DNA of 64,000 nucleotides from Bacteroides intestinalis (GTDB lineage: Bacteria; Bacteroidota; Bacteroidia; Bacteroidales; Bacteroidaceae), in contig NZ_CABJDN010000003.1 of assembly GCF_902364365.1 (NCBI RefSeq), forward strand, positions 676,894 to 740,893, written 5' to 3'. The notes under the pieces were generated by a model, which saw only the letters and a program-made list of their open reading frames with translations, was not told the origin of the DNA and ran no database searches. Below, piece after piece: positions 24,248 through 33,170 of this stretch. The position numbers were made by a program, and so were the translations under genes. Within the stretch, counting starts at the first letter, position 1. The number at the start of each line of letters is the position of its first letter.

Positions 24248-26158
24248 TTACCAATGCCAACCACCTCCGCCACCACCGGGACCTCCGGAAGATACGTTTC
24301 CTACCGAAGTCACCATACTGCCGGGCGTAAAAGTCGCTACCTGTGAACCTGCTGTATAGATTCCACCAACAGTCAGTCCATAGAATTCAGTACCTCCGGT
24401 CACCGAACCGCCTGTATAAATCGTATAAGTGGTGCCCGATACCAACTTCGAACTGCTAAACAACAATGTCATTTGCGAATAAGCACGGGGAATAGTGTAA
24501 GACATCACCTGATCAGAACCTTGAATACTAAAAAGCGTACCTTTACTACCCGAACCGCCATAGATAACCGTGCGTTGTGTACAAACGCTGGACGTGGGAG
24601 TACTGGTGCCGCCACCGATTCCCAAGATAGTTCCTCCTGTTATCTTAAAAGTATTCTGATCGCAGTCAAATCCTTCCTCGGGAGATGTAGTACCGATAGA
24701 GACAATCGTACCACCGGTAATAGTCAGGGTACCGTTAGAATCGACACCATCATTTCCACTGCTGTAACAATAGATATTGCCACCGTTGATAACAATGCTT
24801 TTAGAAGCATTCATACAGTCATCATAAGAATAGACGCTGACGTCACCGCCATTCACCGTAAGGGTACTTTTACTTTCAATCCCTTCACTTCCTTCACCAC
24901 CCGGGGTCTTCACCCAGATAGTACCGGAATTGATAGTCAAATTACCGTCTGCTTTAATGCCTTTGGCGGAGGAATCCAGACGGTTATAGACATACTGTTT
25001 ACCGGTAGTGATAATCTTCACCGTACTATTATCGATACTCAGAGTTCCGTCGCAATTAATACCTTTACCGGCAGCACCCGTACTTTTGACTGAAAGAGTA
25101 GTACCATTCATCACCAGGTTACCATCACATTTGATGCCTGCGGCAGAACTCAGATCATTGTCTTCATAGACCGCAGAACCCGAAGTCAGCAGAATCAACT
25201 GCCCACCACTGAGCGTGATGTCCGTTTCTGCCTTTACCGCTTTAGAGGCATCACCAGAGATGTCAGCCTTGATAAGCCCACCCCGTATATCAATGAATCC
25301 TTTTTCACAATCCAACCCGTCACCGGATGCTTTCACCTTCAGGATACCGCCACCAATAATGATTTTATCATTCGTATGAATCCCATCTTTCACGGCAGAA
25401 GCTACGGTAATATTGCTGCCGCTACGCAAACGCACATAGTCGTCACTACAAATACCATGCTTGTAATTACCTGTCACGGTCAGTGCCCCCGTACCGCTAA
25501 AAATAAGTTGTCCTTCACTGAAAAAGCATCCTTTTTCATCTTCGCCCGTTACGGTGGAGTAAGAAGAAGCATCTGCCAGATAGTTCTCCGTTTCTGTCTT
25601 CACTTCTACAAAAACACGCTTGCCGGACTGGATATTGATTGCCGCCCCACTGTCATTAGTCAGCGAGACACCCGCAAGAGTCAGTTTAAATTTCTTATCA
25701 CTGTATACCTTGAAAGAACCGTTGGACGTCGAACCACTAAGTACATATTCCACACCTGCTACGGATGCATTTACTGTGACATGTGCTCCGTTTGTGGTTA
25801 CTGTAACCCCACTCACAGAGCCTGCCACCGTTGCCGAACCATTAGCATATGCTATTTGTATGGAAGAAGCGAATGATGAATTCTCTATAAAGTCATCATA
25901 TTCGTCATCATTCTTGTCGGTTATGATAGTTTCAGCTATTTCAACATATGAATTATCGGCCATATCTTCCCACGAAACATCAAAGTCAAGTAATGTACCC
26001 GAAGCATCCGAACTGCCTGAACTTCCACCGGGGTTCGTTCCCCCATTCGTTCCGTTCTCTCCCCAATCATCAAAAGGACTATCAGCACTACACGCGACAC
26101 ACAAGCAGAAACACACTGCATAAATCCCTATTTTCTGTATTCGTTTCATTTCCATCAT
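24248..26158 (-). CDS. Cthe_2159-type carbohydrate-binding beta-helix lipoprotein (DUF4353)
   Basis: A 636-residue lipoprotein: signal ending VACS, then an acidic/Gly/Ser linker (DDWGENGTNGGTNPGG), then many parallel-helix repeats of the type GIKCDGNLTINSG, GIESKSTLTVNGG, GVDSNGTLTITGG and GFDCDQNTFKITGG. This is the pattern of the Cthe_2159 family, whose founder binds acidic sugars and calcium. The C-terminus is a Gly-rich tail GGPGGGGGGWHW. It is probably surface exposed. It follows the DUF2490 gene by 28 bp. Confidence 0.85.
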   Translation of the reverse strand: MMEMKRIQKIGIYAVCFCLCVACSADSPFDDWGENGTNGGTNPGGSSGSSDASGTLLDFDVSWEDMADNSYVEIAETIITDKNDDEYDDFIENSSFASSIQIAYANGSATVAGSVSGVTVTTNGAHVTVNASVAGVEYVLSGSTSNGSFKVYSDKKFKLTLAGVSLTNDSGAAINIQSGKRVFVEVKTETENYLADASSYSTVTGEDEKGCFFSEGQLIFSGTGALTVTGNYKHGICSDDYVRLRSGSNITVASAVKDGIHTNDKIIIGGGILKVKASGDGLDCEKGFIDIRGGLIKADISGDASKAVKAETDITLSGGQLILLTSGSAVYEDNDLSSAAGIKCDGNLVMNGTTLSVKSTGAAGKGINCDGTLSIDNSTVKIITTGKQYVYNRLDSSAKGIKADGNLTINSGTIWVKTPGGEGSEGIESKSTLTVNGGDVSVYSYDDCMNASKSIVINGGNIYCYSSGNDGVDSNGTLTITGGTIVSIGTTSPEEGFDCDQNTFKITGGTILGIGGGTSTPTSSVCTQRTVIYGGSGSKGTLFSIQGSDQVMSYTIPRAYSQMTLLFSSSKLVSGTTYTIYTGGSVTGGTEFYGLTVGGIYTAGSQVATFTPGSMVTSVGNVSSGGPGGGGGGWHW

Positions 26159-26186
26159 TTATTTATGTGACTAATAAATCATTCAC

Positions 26187-26933
26187 TTAAAACTTAAACG
26201 TATATCCCGCACCTACTACGTGCCCGTTCGTCTCGTCATCATCTGCATGATTCTGATACCGATAGAAGAAATCAAGTGAATTCTTCTTATTGATTTTGTA
26301 TCCGGTACCCAGTGTCCAGCGAGTTTTATCCAGTGCCCAACTATCGGACATGGAATGATATAATTCACAAGAAGCATAAGGTGCAAAACGAGATTTCTTA
26401 ATATTCCATTCAGCCTGCAAGCGTGAACGAAGTACATTCTTACCTTTGCCGGTAATTTCCTCATCTGCTTTTTGGGAACCATCGTCCCCATCGTACTTGG
26501 AAACAAAACGCGAAGTACGATACGTATACTGGTAACGTTCGCGCAAGGAAAATTCAAAGCGTTGCCAGTTCAACTTACCTGTCAAAGACAAGTACATACG
26601 ATGACGGGGTGACCAGTAGTCAGAAACATAATTGCCTTTCTTGGTCATCTCTCCCGGACGATGGCTATTAATAAAAGTATATCCGCCATCCGCTTTCAAA
26701 AAAGAAGTGATGCGATAAGCCACACCCGCCCCCGCAGACCAGCGTTCAACATTATCCACACCATCACGAGTACGGAATTCACCTTCCACCGAAGCATCAA
26801 AGCCCGGGAAGATTTTCTTCTTTACCTCGGCACTGGTCCAAATGCCGAAGTCATCACTTTGGGCATATACTCCTGCAACCATTGTGCAGAGAAAAACAGC
26901 CAGTAAGATTATTCGTCTATTCATTTTCTTCAT
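26187..26933 (-). CDS. DUF2490 family outer-membrane beta-barrel protein
   Basis: A 248-residue protein with signal peptide ending GVYAQ and alternating amphipathic strands ending in VGAGYTFKF, the usual terminal strand of an outer-membrane barrel. The pattern (FGIWTSAEVKKKI, FDASVEGEFRTRD, YRYQNHADDDE) fits DUF2490. Function is unknown. The ATG at 26933 overlaps the stop of the DUF4956 gene as ATGA, which argues for this start and for translational coupling. Confidence 0.85.
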   Translation of the reverse strand: MKKMNRRIILLAVFLCTMVAGVYAQSDDFGIWTSAEVKKKIFPGFDASVEGEFRTRDGVDNVERWSAGAGVAYRITSFLKADGGYTFINSHRPGEMTKKGNYVSDYWSPRHRMYLSLTGKLNWQRFEFSLRERYQYTYRTSRFVSKYDGDDGSQKADEEITGKGKNVLRSRLQAEWNIKKSRFAPYASCELYHSMSDSWALDKTRWTLGTGYKINKKNSLDFFYRYQNHADDDETNGHVVGAGYTFKF

Positions 26934-27601
26934 TCTCCTTTCCTCGGTATCCGTCTTAGTGTATCAATTGTATTTATCTCTTCACTCTCCGGTTCATAAT
27001 AAACCTTCAGTATCGCTGCATCTCGCAGGAAATCGATATGGCCCACTTCTACTTTCGTGATGCTAAGTCCCGTTCTATTTTCCAGATCCATAATCAATTC
27101 TGCCCTGCGTTGCGGGGTAATCAATTCAATACGATCATACTGCACCAGCTTGCATGAAATATGTTTCAGCCAACGATTGCTTTCGCATAACCAAATACAC
27201 AGAATAAATAATAAGTTTGTTGCCGTCAGTTCGGCATAACTCAATTGTACAGACAGAGCGTTGATGACGGAAATAGCTATAATCACAAACAGGTAGGTCA
27301 TCTCACGCACAGGCATCGACTCTGTCCGGTAGCGAATTATGCCGAAGATAGCAAACAATCCAAGTGCAAACCCTATTTTCAGTTTCACACTGCCCAACAG
27401 GAATATCATCAAAAAAATGCTGATACTGATAAGCGTAAATGTGAAGAAGTAATCGCGACGACGGCTCTTCGGGTAATAAAAGAAACGAATAATGGCAAAC
27501 ACCACCACCATGTTGAAAACGAAGCGCAATATCAATTCCATAAATCCAGCCGCATCTATAAGCGGTGTCTCCATAAAGGCTAATTCAGCAAAATCGTTCA
27601 T
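26930..27601 (-). CDS. DUF4956 family membrane protein
   Basis: A 223-residue protein with three or four membrane helices in the first 140 residues and a soluble C-terminal domain (LITPQRRAELIMDLENRTG, KVEVGHIDFLRDAAILKVYY). This is the DUF4956 arrangement, regularly found next to VTC-domain genes. It overlaps both neighbours by ATGA junctions, so it is made together with the VTC protein. A role as membrane partner or channel of the polymerase is inference only. Confidence 0.88.
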   Translation of the reverse strand: MNDFAELAFMETPLIDAAGFMELILRFVFNMVVVFAIIRFFYYPKSRRRDYFFTFTLISISIFLMIFLLGSVKLKIGFALGLFAIFGIIRYRTESMPVREMTYLFVIIAISVINALSVQLSYAELTATNLLFILCIWLCESNRWLKHISCKLVQYDRIELITPQRRAELIMDLENRTGLSITKVEVGHIDFLRDAAILKVYYEPESEEINTIDTLRRIPRKGE

Positions 27602-28401
27602 ATACTATTTATTAATGTTTCTATATTTCGGGGAATTTCTGCCCTTCTCATTTTACGTACTTTCGGTTTGAAGCGGTTCTGTTTCAAGTCTTCATCCGTC
27701 AGTACACAACCCATGCAATATTTACTAAAACCTGCGGGATGTACATGCAAACGGCTTAATATATCGCGGATGGGCGATGATGTACGCCCGTCTCGCTTTA
27801 ACTCCACCACAGCAAGACGTGGCAAGGCAGCATAATTCCCGTTCACCAGATTTCGGAAGCAAATATCCGTATCAATAGTAAGCCGTTCCGTCATTGCCCG
27901 GTTGACAAGAGTAATGCGTAGAAAACGATTCTCCAACTGTGGAGACAATTGCGGCAGCTTGTACCAGGCATACAAAGACAAGAAGTCATCCACATCTTCA
28001 GCAGACAATTCATCAAGAGCAGTGATGCGTATACGCCGCTTGTCCGTGCGACCTTTATTATTTTTATTTTTGACTTCAAGAAAAGTTAATTGGGAAGCAA
28101 CATAGGTACGTACCCTGATTTTCTCACGTACCGCCCGTCCGTTTTGATGTGCCCGATACATTGCTTTGTCTACAGTATCCAGATAAACAGTATGATAAAC
28201 AATGTTCCGTTCTCCTGTCACTTCCTGTACACGATAATCAACGGCAGCATAATGCAAAAGCACAGCCAGCGTTTCCAAAGGCAGCAGATATTTCGTATCC
28301 GTCCTGTTCATCAATCGGATACCACTCATTTCTTCCAGCGTGACAGGACCGAATATATCCAGCATTTCCGCTATATCCTTCAATGTTTCTTCTGTTGTCA
28401 T
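27598..28401 (-). CDS. VTC-domain polyphosphate polymerase-like protein
   Basis: A 267-residue cytoplasmic protein with the tunnel residues of the VTC/CYTH-like fold: NRTDTKY, VREKIRVRTY, FLEVKNKNNKGRTDKRR, AVVELKRDG and a final SKYCMG. In yeast Vtc4 this domain makes polyphosphate from ATP; bacterial VTC proteins are mostly untested. The ATG at 28401 gives the family-like start; an upstream in-frame start (28491) adds 30 residues with no conserved look. It is the first gene of the six-gene unit. Confidence 0.88.
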   Translation of the reverse strand: MTTEETLKDIAEMLDIFGPVTLEEMSGIRLMNRTDTKYLLPLETLAVLLHYAAVDYRVQEVTGERNIVYHTVYLDTVDKAMYRAHQNGRAVREKIRVRTYVASQLTFLEVKNKNNKGRTDKRRIRITALDELSAEDVDDFLSLYAWYKLPQLSPQLENRFLRITLVNRAMTERLTIDTDICFRNLVNGNYAALPRLAVVELKRDGRTSSPIRDILSRLHVHPAGFSKYCMGCVLTDEDLKQNRFKPKVRKMRRAEIPRNIETLINSI

Positions 28402-28420
28402 ACATGTTTCGTTTCTGTGA

Positions 28421-28428
28421 CAAATGTA
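28421..28428 (-). promoter_or_regulatory. Possible -7 box (TACATTTG) of the VTC operon
   Basis: Minus-strand TACATTTG matches TAnnTTTG and lies 20 bp before the ATG at 28401. A TTTG at 28444-28447 is only 15 bp upstream, so the -33 element is doubtful. Confidence 0.45.
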
Positions 28429-28563
28429 ACCGCAAGAGTGAAACAAAGAAAATAGATTCAACCAACAAGTGATTTTTAACGATAAACACAATCAAAAACG
28501 ATGTATTTTTTCTACCCTCTTTTGCTCAAAACCGTTCTGTATGTGCATTTTTTGCCCGCATTT

Positions 28564-28594
28564 CTTGTCAGAACGAACAGTTTGACTAATTTTG
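28564..28594 (+). promoter_or_regulatory. Promoter of the etf operon
   Basis: TAATTTTG (28587-28594) matches the -7 consensus; CTTG at 28564-28567 is 19 bp upstream and one base from TTTG. The leader to the ATG at 28707 would be about 100 bases. Confidence 0.6.
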
Positions 28595-28706
28595 CACGCT
28601 GATAATTAGTTAACCGGATAATTTCAGTAGCTGGACACTATGTACCTCCTACTCCTATTCCCGGCACTGACGCTCCAAAGAAATACTAATACTAATAATT
28701 AATAAC

Positions 28707-29600
28707 ATGAGTTTGAAAATCGTAGTATTGGCTAAACAAGTTCCCGACACACGTAATGTTGGGAAAGATGCCATGAAAGCCGACGGAACCATTAACCGTG
28801 CGGCACTCCCCGCCATCTTCAACCCCGAAGACTTGAACGCTCTTGAGCAAGCCCTCCGACTGAAAGATGCACATCCGGGCTCTACCGTAACCATCCTGAC
28901 AATGGGACCGGGACGCGCAGCCGAAGTTATTCGTGAAGGATTGTTCCGCGGTGCAGACAATGGTTATCTGTTGACCGACCGTGCTTTTGCAGGTGCAGAT
29001 ACCCTTGCCACTTCGTACGCCCTTGCTACTGCCATCAAGAAGATAGGCGAGTATGACATCATCATCGGCGGACGCCAGGCTATCGACGGTGACACGGCTC
29101 AAGTGGGTCCGCAGGTTGCTGAAAAGCTCGGTCTGACACAGATCACTTATGCCGAAGAAATTCTGAACGTTGAAAAAACTACCGGACGTGTTGTCGTAAA
29201 ACGTCACATCGACGGTGGTGTGGAAACTGTAGAAGGTCCTCTGCCCATCGTTATCACTGTGAATGGAAGTGCAGCCCCCTGCCGCCCACGCAACGCTAAG
29301 CTGGTACAGAAGTACAAACGTGCTCTTGGTGCCCAGGAAAAAGCTGCTATCACCAAGGAAGGTGCTACTCTGCCTTATGCCAACCTCTACGAGAAGTACC
29401 CTTATCTGAACATCACCGAATGGAGTGTGGCCGACGTGAACGGTGACCTGGCACAATGCGGTCTCAGCGGTTCGCCCACTAAAGTAAAAACCATTCAGAA
29501 CATCTCTTTCCAAGCCAAAGAAAGCCGTACGCTGACCGGAAGCGACCAGGATGTAGAAGATCTTATTGTTGAACTACTCGCCAATCATACGATTGGCTAA
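28707..29600 (+). CDS. etfB: Electron transfer flavoprotein beta subunit (FixA/EtfB)
   Basis: A 297-residue protein with the ETF beta pattern: LKIVVLAKQVPDT at the start, AINRAALPAIFNPEDLNALE-like region, GADNGYLLTDRAFAGADTLATSYAL, and IIGGRQAIDGDTAQVGPQVAEKL. With EtfA it carries electrons between flavin dehydrogenases and the respiratory or quinone pool. The acyl-CoA dehydrogenase three genes on is the natural electron donor. A heptad-stem hairpin begins right after its stop. Confidence 0.96.
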   Translation: MSLKIVVLAKQVPDTRNVGKDAMKADGTINRAALPAIFNPEDLNALEQALRLKDAHPGSTVTILTMGPGRAAEVIREGLFRGADNGYLLTDRAFAGADTLATSYALATAIKKIGEYDIIIGGRQAIDGDTAQVGPQVAEKLGLTQITYAEEILNVEKTTGRVVVKRHIDGGVETVEGPLPIVITVNGSAAPCRPRNAKLVQKYKRALGAQEKAAITKEGATLPYANLYEKYPYLNITEWSVADVNGDLAQCGLSGSPTKVKTIQNISFQAKESRTLTGSDQDVEDLIVELLANHTIG

Positions 29601-29686
29601 GCTACGAGCAATAAGCGACAAGCTACAAGTTGCCGCACCATTACACTGAATAGCACTTGTAGCCCGTAGCTAGTAGCTAAAAACTA
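29601..29686. repeat. Heptad-stem hairpin between etfB and etfA
   Basis: The left arm from 29601 is gctacga, gcaataa, gcgacaa, gctacaa; the right arm (about 29656-29686) is the imperfect inverted set ending ctagtag, ctaaaaa. It begins at the first base after the etfB stop and ends just before the etfA ATG. The loop (ttgccgcaccattacactg...) is only partly like those of the other two elements. There is no T-run. Confidence 0.75.
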
Positions 29687-29692
29687 AGAAAT

Positions 29693-30712
29693 ATGAATAA
29701 CGTATTTGTATATTGTGAGCTTGAAGGCACCGTAGTTGCCGAAGTAAGTCTCGAACTCCTTACCAAAGGACGCAAGTTAGCTAACCAACTGGGCTGCCAA
29801 CTGGAAGCCGTAGTTGCCGGCACTAACCTTACAGGTATCGAAAAACAAGTATTGCCTTTCGGCGTCGACCGTCTTCACATCTTCGATGCTCCGGGCTTGT
29901 TCCCCTATACTTCACTGCCCCACTCTTCCGTACTTATCAACCTGTTCAAAGAAGAAAAGCCACAGATCTGTCTGATGGGCGCCACTGTTATCGGTCGTGA
30001 CCTCGGTCCGCGCGTTTCTTCTGCACTGACCAGTGGTTTGACTGCCGACTGTACTTCATTGGAAATCGGTGAACACGAAGATAAAAAAGCAGGTGTGGTA
30101 TATGAAAACCTGTTATATCAGATCCGTCCTGCATTCGGTGGTAACATCGTGGCAACTATCGTCAACCCCGAACATCGCCCGCAAATGGCAACCGTTCGCG
30201 AAGGCGTAATGAAAAAAGAGATTCTTAATGATAAGTATGAGGGCGAAGTTATCAACCATGACGTTGCCAAATACGTACCGACCACAGACTATGTAGTGAA
30301 AGTTATCGACCGCCATGTAGAAAAAGCGAAACACAACTTGAAAGGTGCTCCTATCGTTGTAGCCGGTGGTTACGGTATGGGTAGCCGTGAAAGCTTCGAC
30401 ATGCTGTTCGAACTGGCCAAAGAACTTCACGCTGAAGTAGGCGGCAGCCGTGCAGCTGTTGACGCAGGTTTCTGCGACCATGATCGCCAGATCGGACAGA
30501 CAGGTGTTACGGTACGTCCGAAATTATATATCGCTTGTGGTATCTCCGGACAAATCCAGCATATCGCCGGTATGCAGGAAAGTGGTATTATCATCTCTAT
30601 TAATAATGATGAAAATGCTCCTATCAATACCATCGCTGATTATGTAATCAACGGTACGGTAGAAGAAGTGATTCCGAAAATGATTAAGTACTACAAACAG
30701 AACAGTAAGTAA
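29693..30712 (+). CDS. etfA: Electron transfer flavoprotein alpha subunit (FixB/EtfA)
   Basis: A 339-residue protein with the ETF alpha pattern: N-terminal nucleotide-fold half (CELEGTVVAEVSLELL, LPHSSVLINLFKEEKPQICLMGATVIGRDLGPR) and the FAD-binding C-terminal half (GAPIVVAGGYGMGSRESFDML, GGSRAAVDAGF, IGQTGVTVRPKLYIACGISG, ISINNDENAPI). It binds FAD and completes the ETF heterodimer. It is 92 bp downstream of etfB, with the hairpin in between. Confidence 0.96.
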   Translation: MNNVFVYCELEGTVVAEVSLELLTKGRKLANQLGCQLEAVVAGTNLTGIEKQVLPFGVDRLHIFDAPGLFPYTSLPHSSVLINLFKEEKPQICLMGATVIGRDLGPRVSSALTSGLTADCTSLEIGEHEDKKAGVVYENLLYQIRPAFGGNIVATIVNPEHRPQMATVREGVMKKEILNDKYEGEVINHDVAKYVPTTDYVVKVIDRHVEKAKHNLKGAPIVVAGGYGMGSRESFDMLFELAKELHAEVGGSRAAVDAGFCDHDRQIGQTGVTVRPKLYIACGISGQIQHIAGMQESGIIISINNDENAPINTIADYVINGTVEEVIPKMIKYYKQNSK

Positions 30713-30725
30713 ATTTACAAACGGA

Positions 30726-31370
30726 ATGAAGGGAATCGTCATTGCTTTATGCTTATTCTGCCTATGCGGAATGCTGAATGCCCAGAGCAAGTTTCCGAAA
30801 GATGGCAAGCATGTCTATTCGTATGCTAATGGGCAGGATAGTGTGATTTGCTTTTACAAAAACGGAAGACCGGTAGGACAACGAACGGAGTACTACCCGA
30901 ATGGACAACTGCACCTGACTTTTACATACAAGACAGGACACATACAGAGCTTAAAGCAATATTATGAGAATGGAGCCTTAAAACGGGAAGAAGTCTTAAA
31001 TGGACATTCTACCACTACAGGGCATCTGTATGATATTGACGGAAAAGAACTGGACTTCATCCCATACATGCAACTGCCTCAGTTTCCCGGAGGAAATGCA
31101 GAACTCATGAAGCTGATAGCTCAATATACCAAGTACCCTCCGCAAGCCGTAAAAGAAAAGAAGCAAGGATTGGTCATCATAAAATGTTCGATAGACAAAG
31201 AGGGCAATCCTAAGAATGCGGAAATTGTAAAGAGCGTTTCTCCGGAACTGGACAAAGAAGCTATGAGAGTAGTAGGGTTCCTGACTATGACTTACAAATT
31301 TACTCCTGGGAAAATAGAAGGGCAACCGGTTAATATGAACTTCAGCATTCCCGTAAATTTTCGTTTATAA
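30726..31370 (+). CDS. Exported MORN-like repeat protein with TonB C-terminal domain
   Basis: A 214-residue protein with signal peptide ending MLNAQ. Residues 25-105 contain toxin-type MORN_2 repeats (YKNGRPVGQRTEYYPNGQLHLTF, YENGALKREEVLNG split over three units). Residues 120-214 are a TonB C-terminal-like domain (FPGGNAELMKLIAQYTKYPPQA, GLVIIKCSIDKEGNPKNAEIVKS, NMNFSIPVNFRL). It has no transmembrane anchor of a true TonB. It sits 13 bp after etfA and 19 bp before the dehydrogenase, so it is in the operon, but a link with fatty acid or electron transfer is not evident. Confidence 0.85.
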   Translation: MKGIVIALCLFCLCGMLNAQSKFPKDGKHVYSYANGQDSVICFYKNGRPVGQRTEYYPNGQLHLTFTYKTGHIQSLKQYYENGALKREEVLNGHSTTTGHLYDIDGKELDFIPYMQLPQFPGGNAELMKLIAQYTKYPPQAVKEKKQGLVIIKCSIDKEGNPKNAEIVKSVSPELDKEAMRVVGFLTMTYKFTPGKIEGQPVNMNFSIPVNFRL

Positions 31371-31389
31371 TAAAAAAAATTGAAATAAT

Positions 31390-33096
31390 ATGGCTAATTT
31401 TTATACCGAAGTTCCTGAATTGAAGTTCCAACTGAACAACCCGATGATGGAACGTATCTGTGAGCTGAAAGAGCGCGGATACCAAGATAAAGACAAATTT
31501 GACTACGCTCCGCAAGACTATACGGATGCAATGGACTCTTATGATAAGGTGCTCGAAATCACCGGAGAAATCACCGGAGAGATTATCAACCCGAACGCCG
31601 AAGGCGTGGACGAAGAAGGTCCTCACTGTGCCGACGGTCGCGTAGAATATGCCAGCGGTACGAGACAAAACCTCGATGCCATGGTGAAAGCCGGCCTGAA
31701 CGGTATGACTATGCCCCGCCGCTTCGGTGGATTGAACTTCCCGATCACTCCGTATACCATGTGCGCTGAAATCGTGGCTGCTGCCGATGCCGGTTTTGGT
31801 AATATCTGGTCTTTGCAGGACTGTATCGAAACACTGTATGAATTCGGCAACGAAGATCAACACAGCCGTTTCATTCCGCGTATCTGCGCCGGAGAAACCA
31901 TGTCTATGGACTTGACAGAACCCGATGCCGGTTCCGATTTGCAGAGTGTAATGCTGAAAGCTACATTTGATGAGAAAGAAAACTGCTGGCGCCTGAATGG
32001 TGTGAAACGTTTCATTACAAACGGTGACGCTGATTTACACCTCGTACTGGCTCGCTCGGAAGAAGGAACCAGAGATGGCCGTGGACTTTCCATGTTCATC
32101 TATGACAAACGCGAAGGTGGTGTAGATGTACGCCGCATCGAGAATAAGTTGGGTATCCACGGTTCACCTACTTGTGAACTTGTTTACAAGAATGCAAAAG
32201 CTGAACTTTGTGGTGACCGTAAGCTCGGCTTGATCAAATATGTAATGGCATTGATGAACGGTGCCCGTCTGGGTATCGCCGCACAATCCGTAGGTTTGTC
32301 ACAAGCTGCCTACAATGAAGGTCTGGCATACGCAAAAGACCGTAAGCAGTTCAGCAAAGCTATTATTGAATTCCCGGCTGTATATGACATGCTGGCTATC
32401 ATGAAAGCTAAGTTAGATGCAGGTCGTGCTTTGTTGTACCAAACATCTCGCTATGTGGACATTTACAAAGCTTTGGATGATATCTCCCGCGAACGTAAAC
32501 TGACTCCGGAAGAACGTCAGGAACAAAAGAAATATTCCAAACTTGCTGATGCCTTTACTCCGCTGGCCAAAGGTATGAACTCCGAATATGCCAACCAAAA
32601 TGCTTACGACTGTATTCAGATTCATGGTGGTTCCGGTTTCATGTTGGAATATGCCTGTCAACGTATCTACCGCGATGCCCGTATTACCAGCATCTACGAA
32701 GGTACGACTCAGTTACAGACTGTAGCCGCCATCCGTTATGTAACAAACGGTTCATACGCTGCTACTCTCCGCGATTACGAAACAATTCCTTGCAGCGAAG
32801 AAATGCAACCGTTGATGGATCGCCTGAAAGAGATGACGAATAAGTTTGAAGCTGTCACCAACGCAACGAAAGAAGCTGCAAACCAAGAACTGCTGGACTT
32901 CGTAGCCCGCCGTCTTTACGAAATGGCTGCTGTATGTGTGATGTCTCATCTTCTCATTCAGGACGCAACAAAAGCACCTGAGTTGTTTGCAAAGTCAGCT
33001 GTTGTCTATCTGAACTACGCTGAAGCTGAAGTAGAAAAGCACTTCAATTTTATCCGCAAGTTCAAAGTTGAAGAACTGGATAACTACCGCAAGTAA
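31390..33096 (+). CDS. Acyl-CoA dehydrogenase family flavoprotein
   Basis: A 568-residue protein, longer than the usual 380, with the long C-terminal extension of the Bacteroidetes group. Visible blocks: MDLTEPDAGSDLQSV (substrate/FAD loop), FITNGDADLHLVLA, ENKLGIHGSPTCEL, ARLGIAAQSVGLSQAAYNEGLAYAKDR split by helices, DCIQIHGGSGFM and YEGTTQLQ. It oxidises acyl-CoA thioesters and passes electrons to ETF, matching its place after etfBA. The acyl chain preference cannot be read. Confidence 0.93.
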   Translation: MANFYTEVPELKFQLNNPMMERICELKERGYQDKDKFDYAPQDYTDAMDSYDKVLEITGEITGEIINPNAEGVDEEGPHCADGRVEYASGTRQNLDAMVKAGLNGMTMPRRFGGLNFPITPYTMCAEIVAAADAGFGNIWSLQDCIETLYEFGNEDQHSRFIPRICAGETMSMDLTEPDAGSDLQSVMLKATFDEKENCWRLNGVKRFITNGDADLHLVLARSEEGTRDGRGLSMFIYDKREGGVDVRRIENKLGIHGSPTCELVYKNAKAELCGDRKLGLIKYVMALMNGARLGIAAQSVGLSQAAYNEGLAYAKDRKQFSKAIIEFPAVYDMLAIMKAKLDAGRALLYQTSRYVDIYKALDDISRERKLTPEERQEQKKYSKLADAFTPLAKGMNSEYANQNAYDCIQIHGGSGFMLEYACQRIYRDARITSIYEGTTQLQTVAAIRYVTNGSYAATLRDYETIPCSEEMQPLMDRLKEMTNKFEAVTNATKEAANQELLDFVARRLYEMAAVCVMSHLLIQDATKAPELFAKSAVVYLNYAEAEVEKHFNFIRKFKVEELDNYRK

Positions 33097-33115
33097 TTAA
33101 CCGATTACTATATTC

Positions 33116-33153
33116 AAAGAAGGCTGTCTCAAACGAATGGGACAGCCTTCTTT
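33116..33153 (+). terminator. Intrinsic terminator after the acyl-CoA dehydrogenase gene
   Basis: Perfect 13-bp arms (33116-33128 and 33141-33153, aaagaaggctgtc) with a 12-base loop. It lies between convergent genes and could work both ways. Confidence 0.85.
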
Positions 33154-33170
33154 GTCATAAATAAAGCTCC

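Larger units (their letters stand above)
28402..28706. other. 305-bp divergent intergenic region with two promoters
   Basis: It separates the VTC operon (minus) from the etf operon (plus). A -7 box is seen for each side; the middle is AT-rich with no gene or repeat that I could recognise. Confidence 0.6.

Noticed and set aside
29601..29686. Intrinsic terminator of etfB
   Set aside because: No T-run follows the stem on either strand and the partner subunit gene follows at once.
31996..32100. Antisense frames within the acyl-CoA dehydrogenase gene
   Set aside because: Short, no start signals and no recognised domains; the sense gene explains the region fully.
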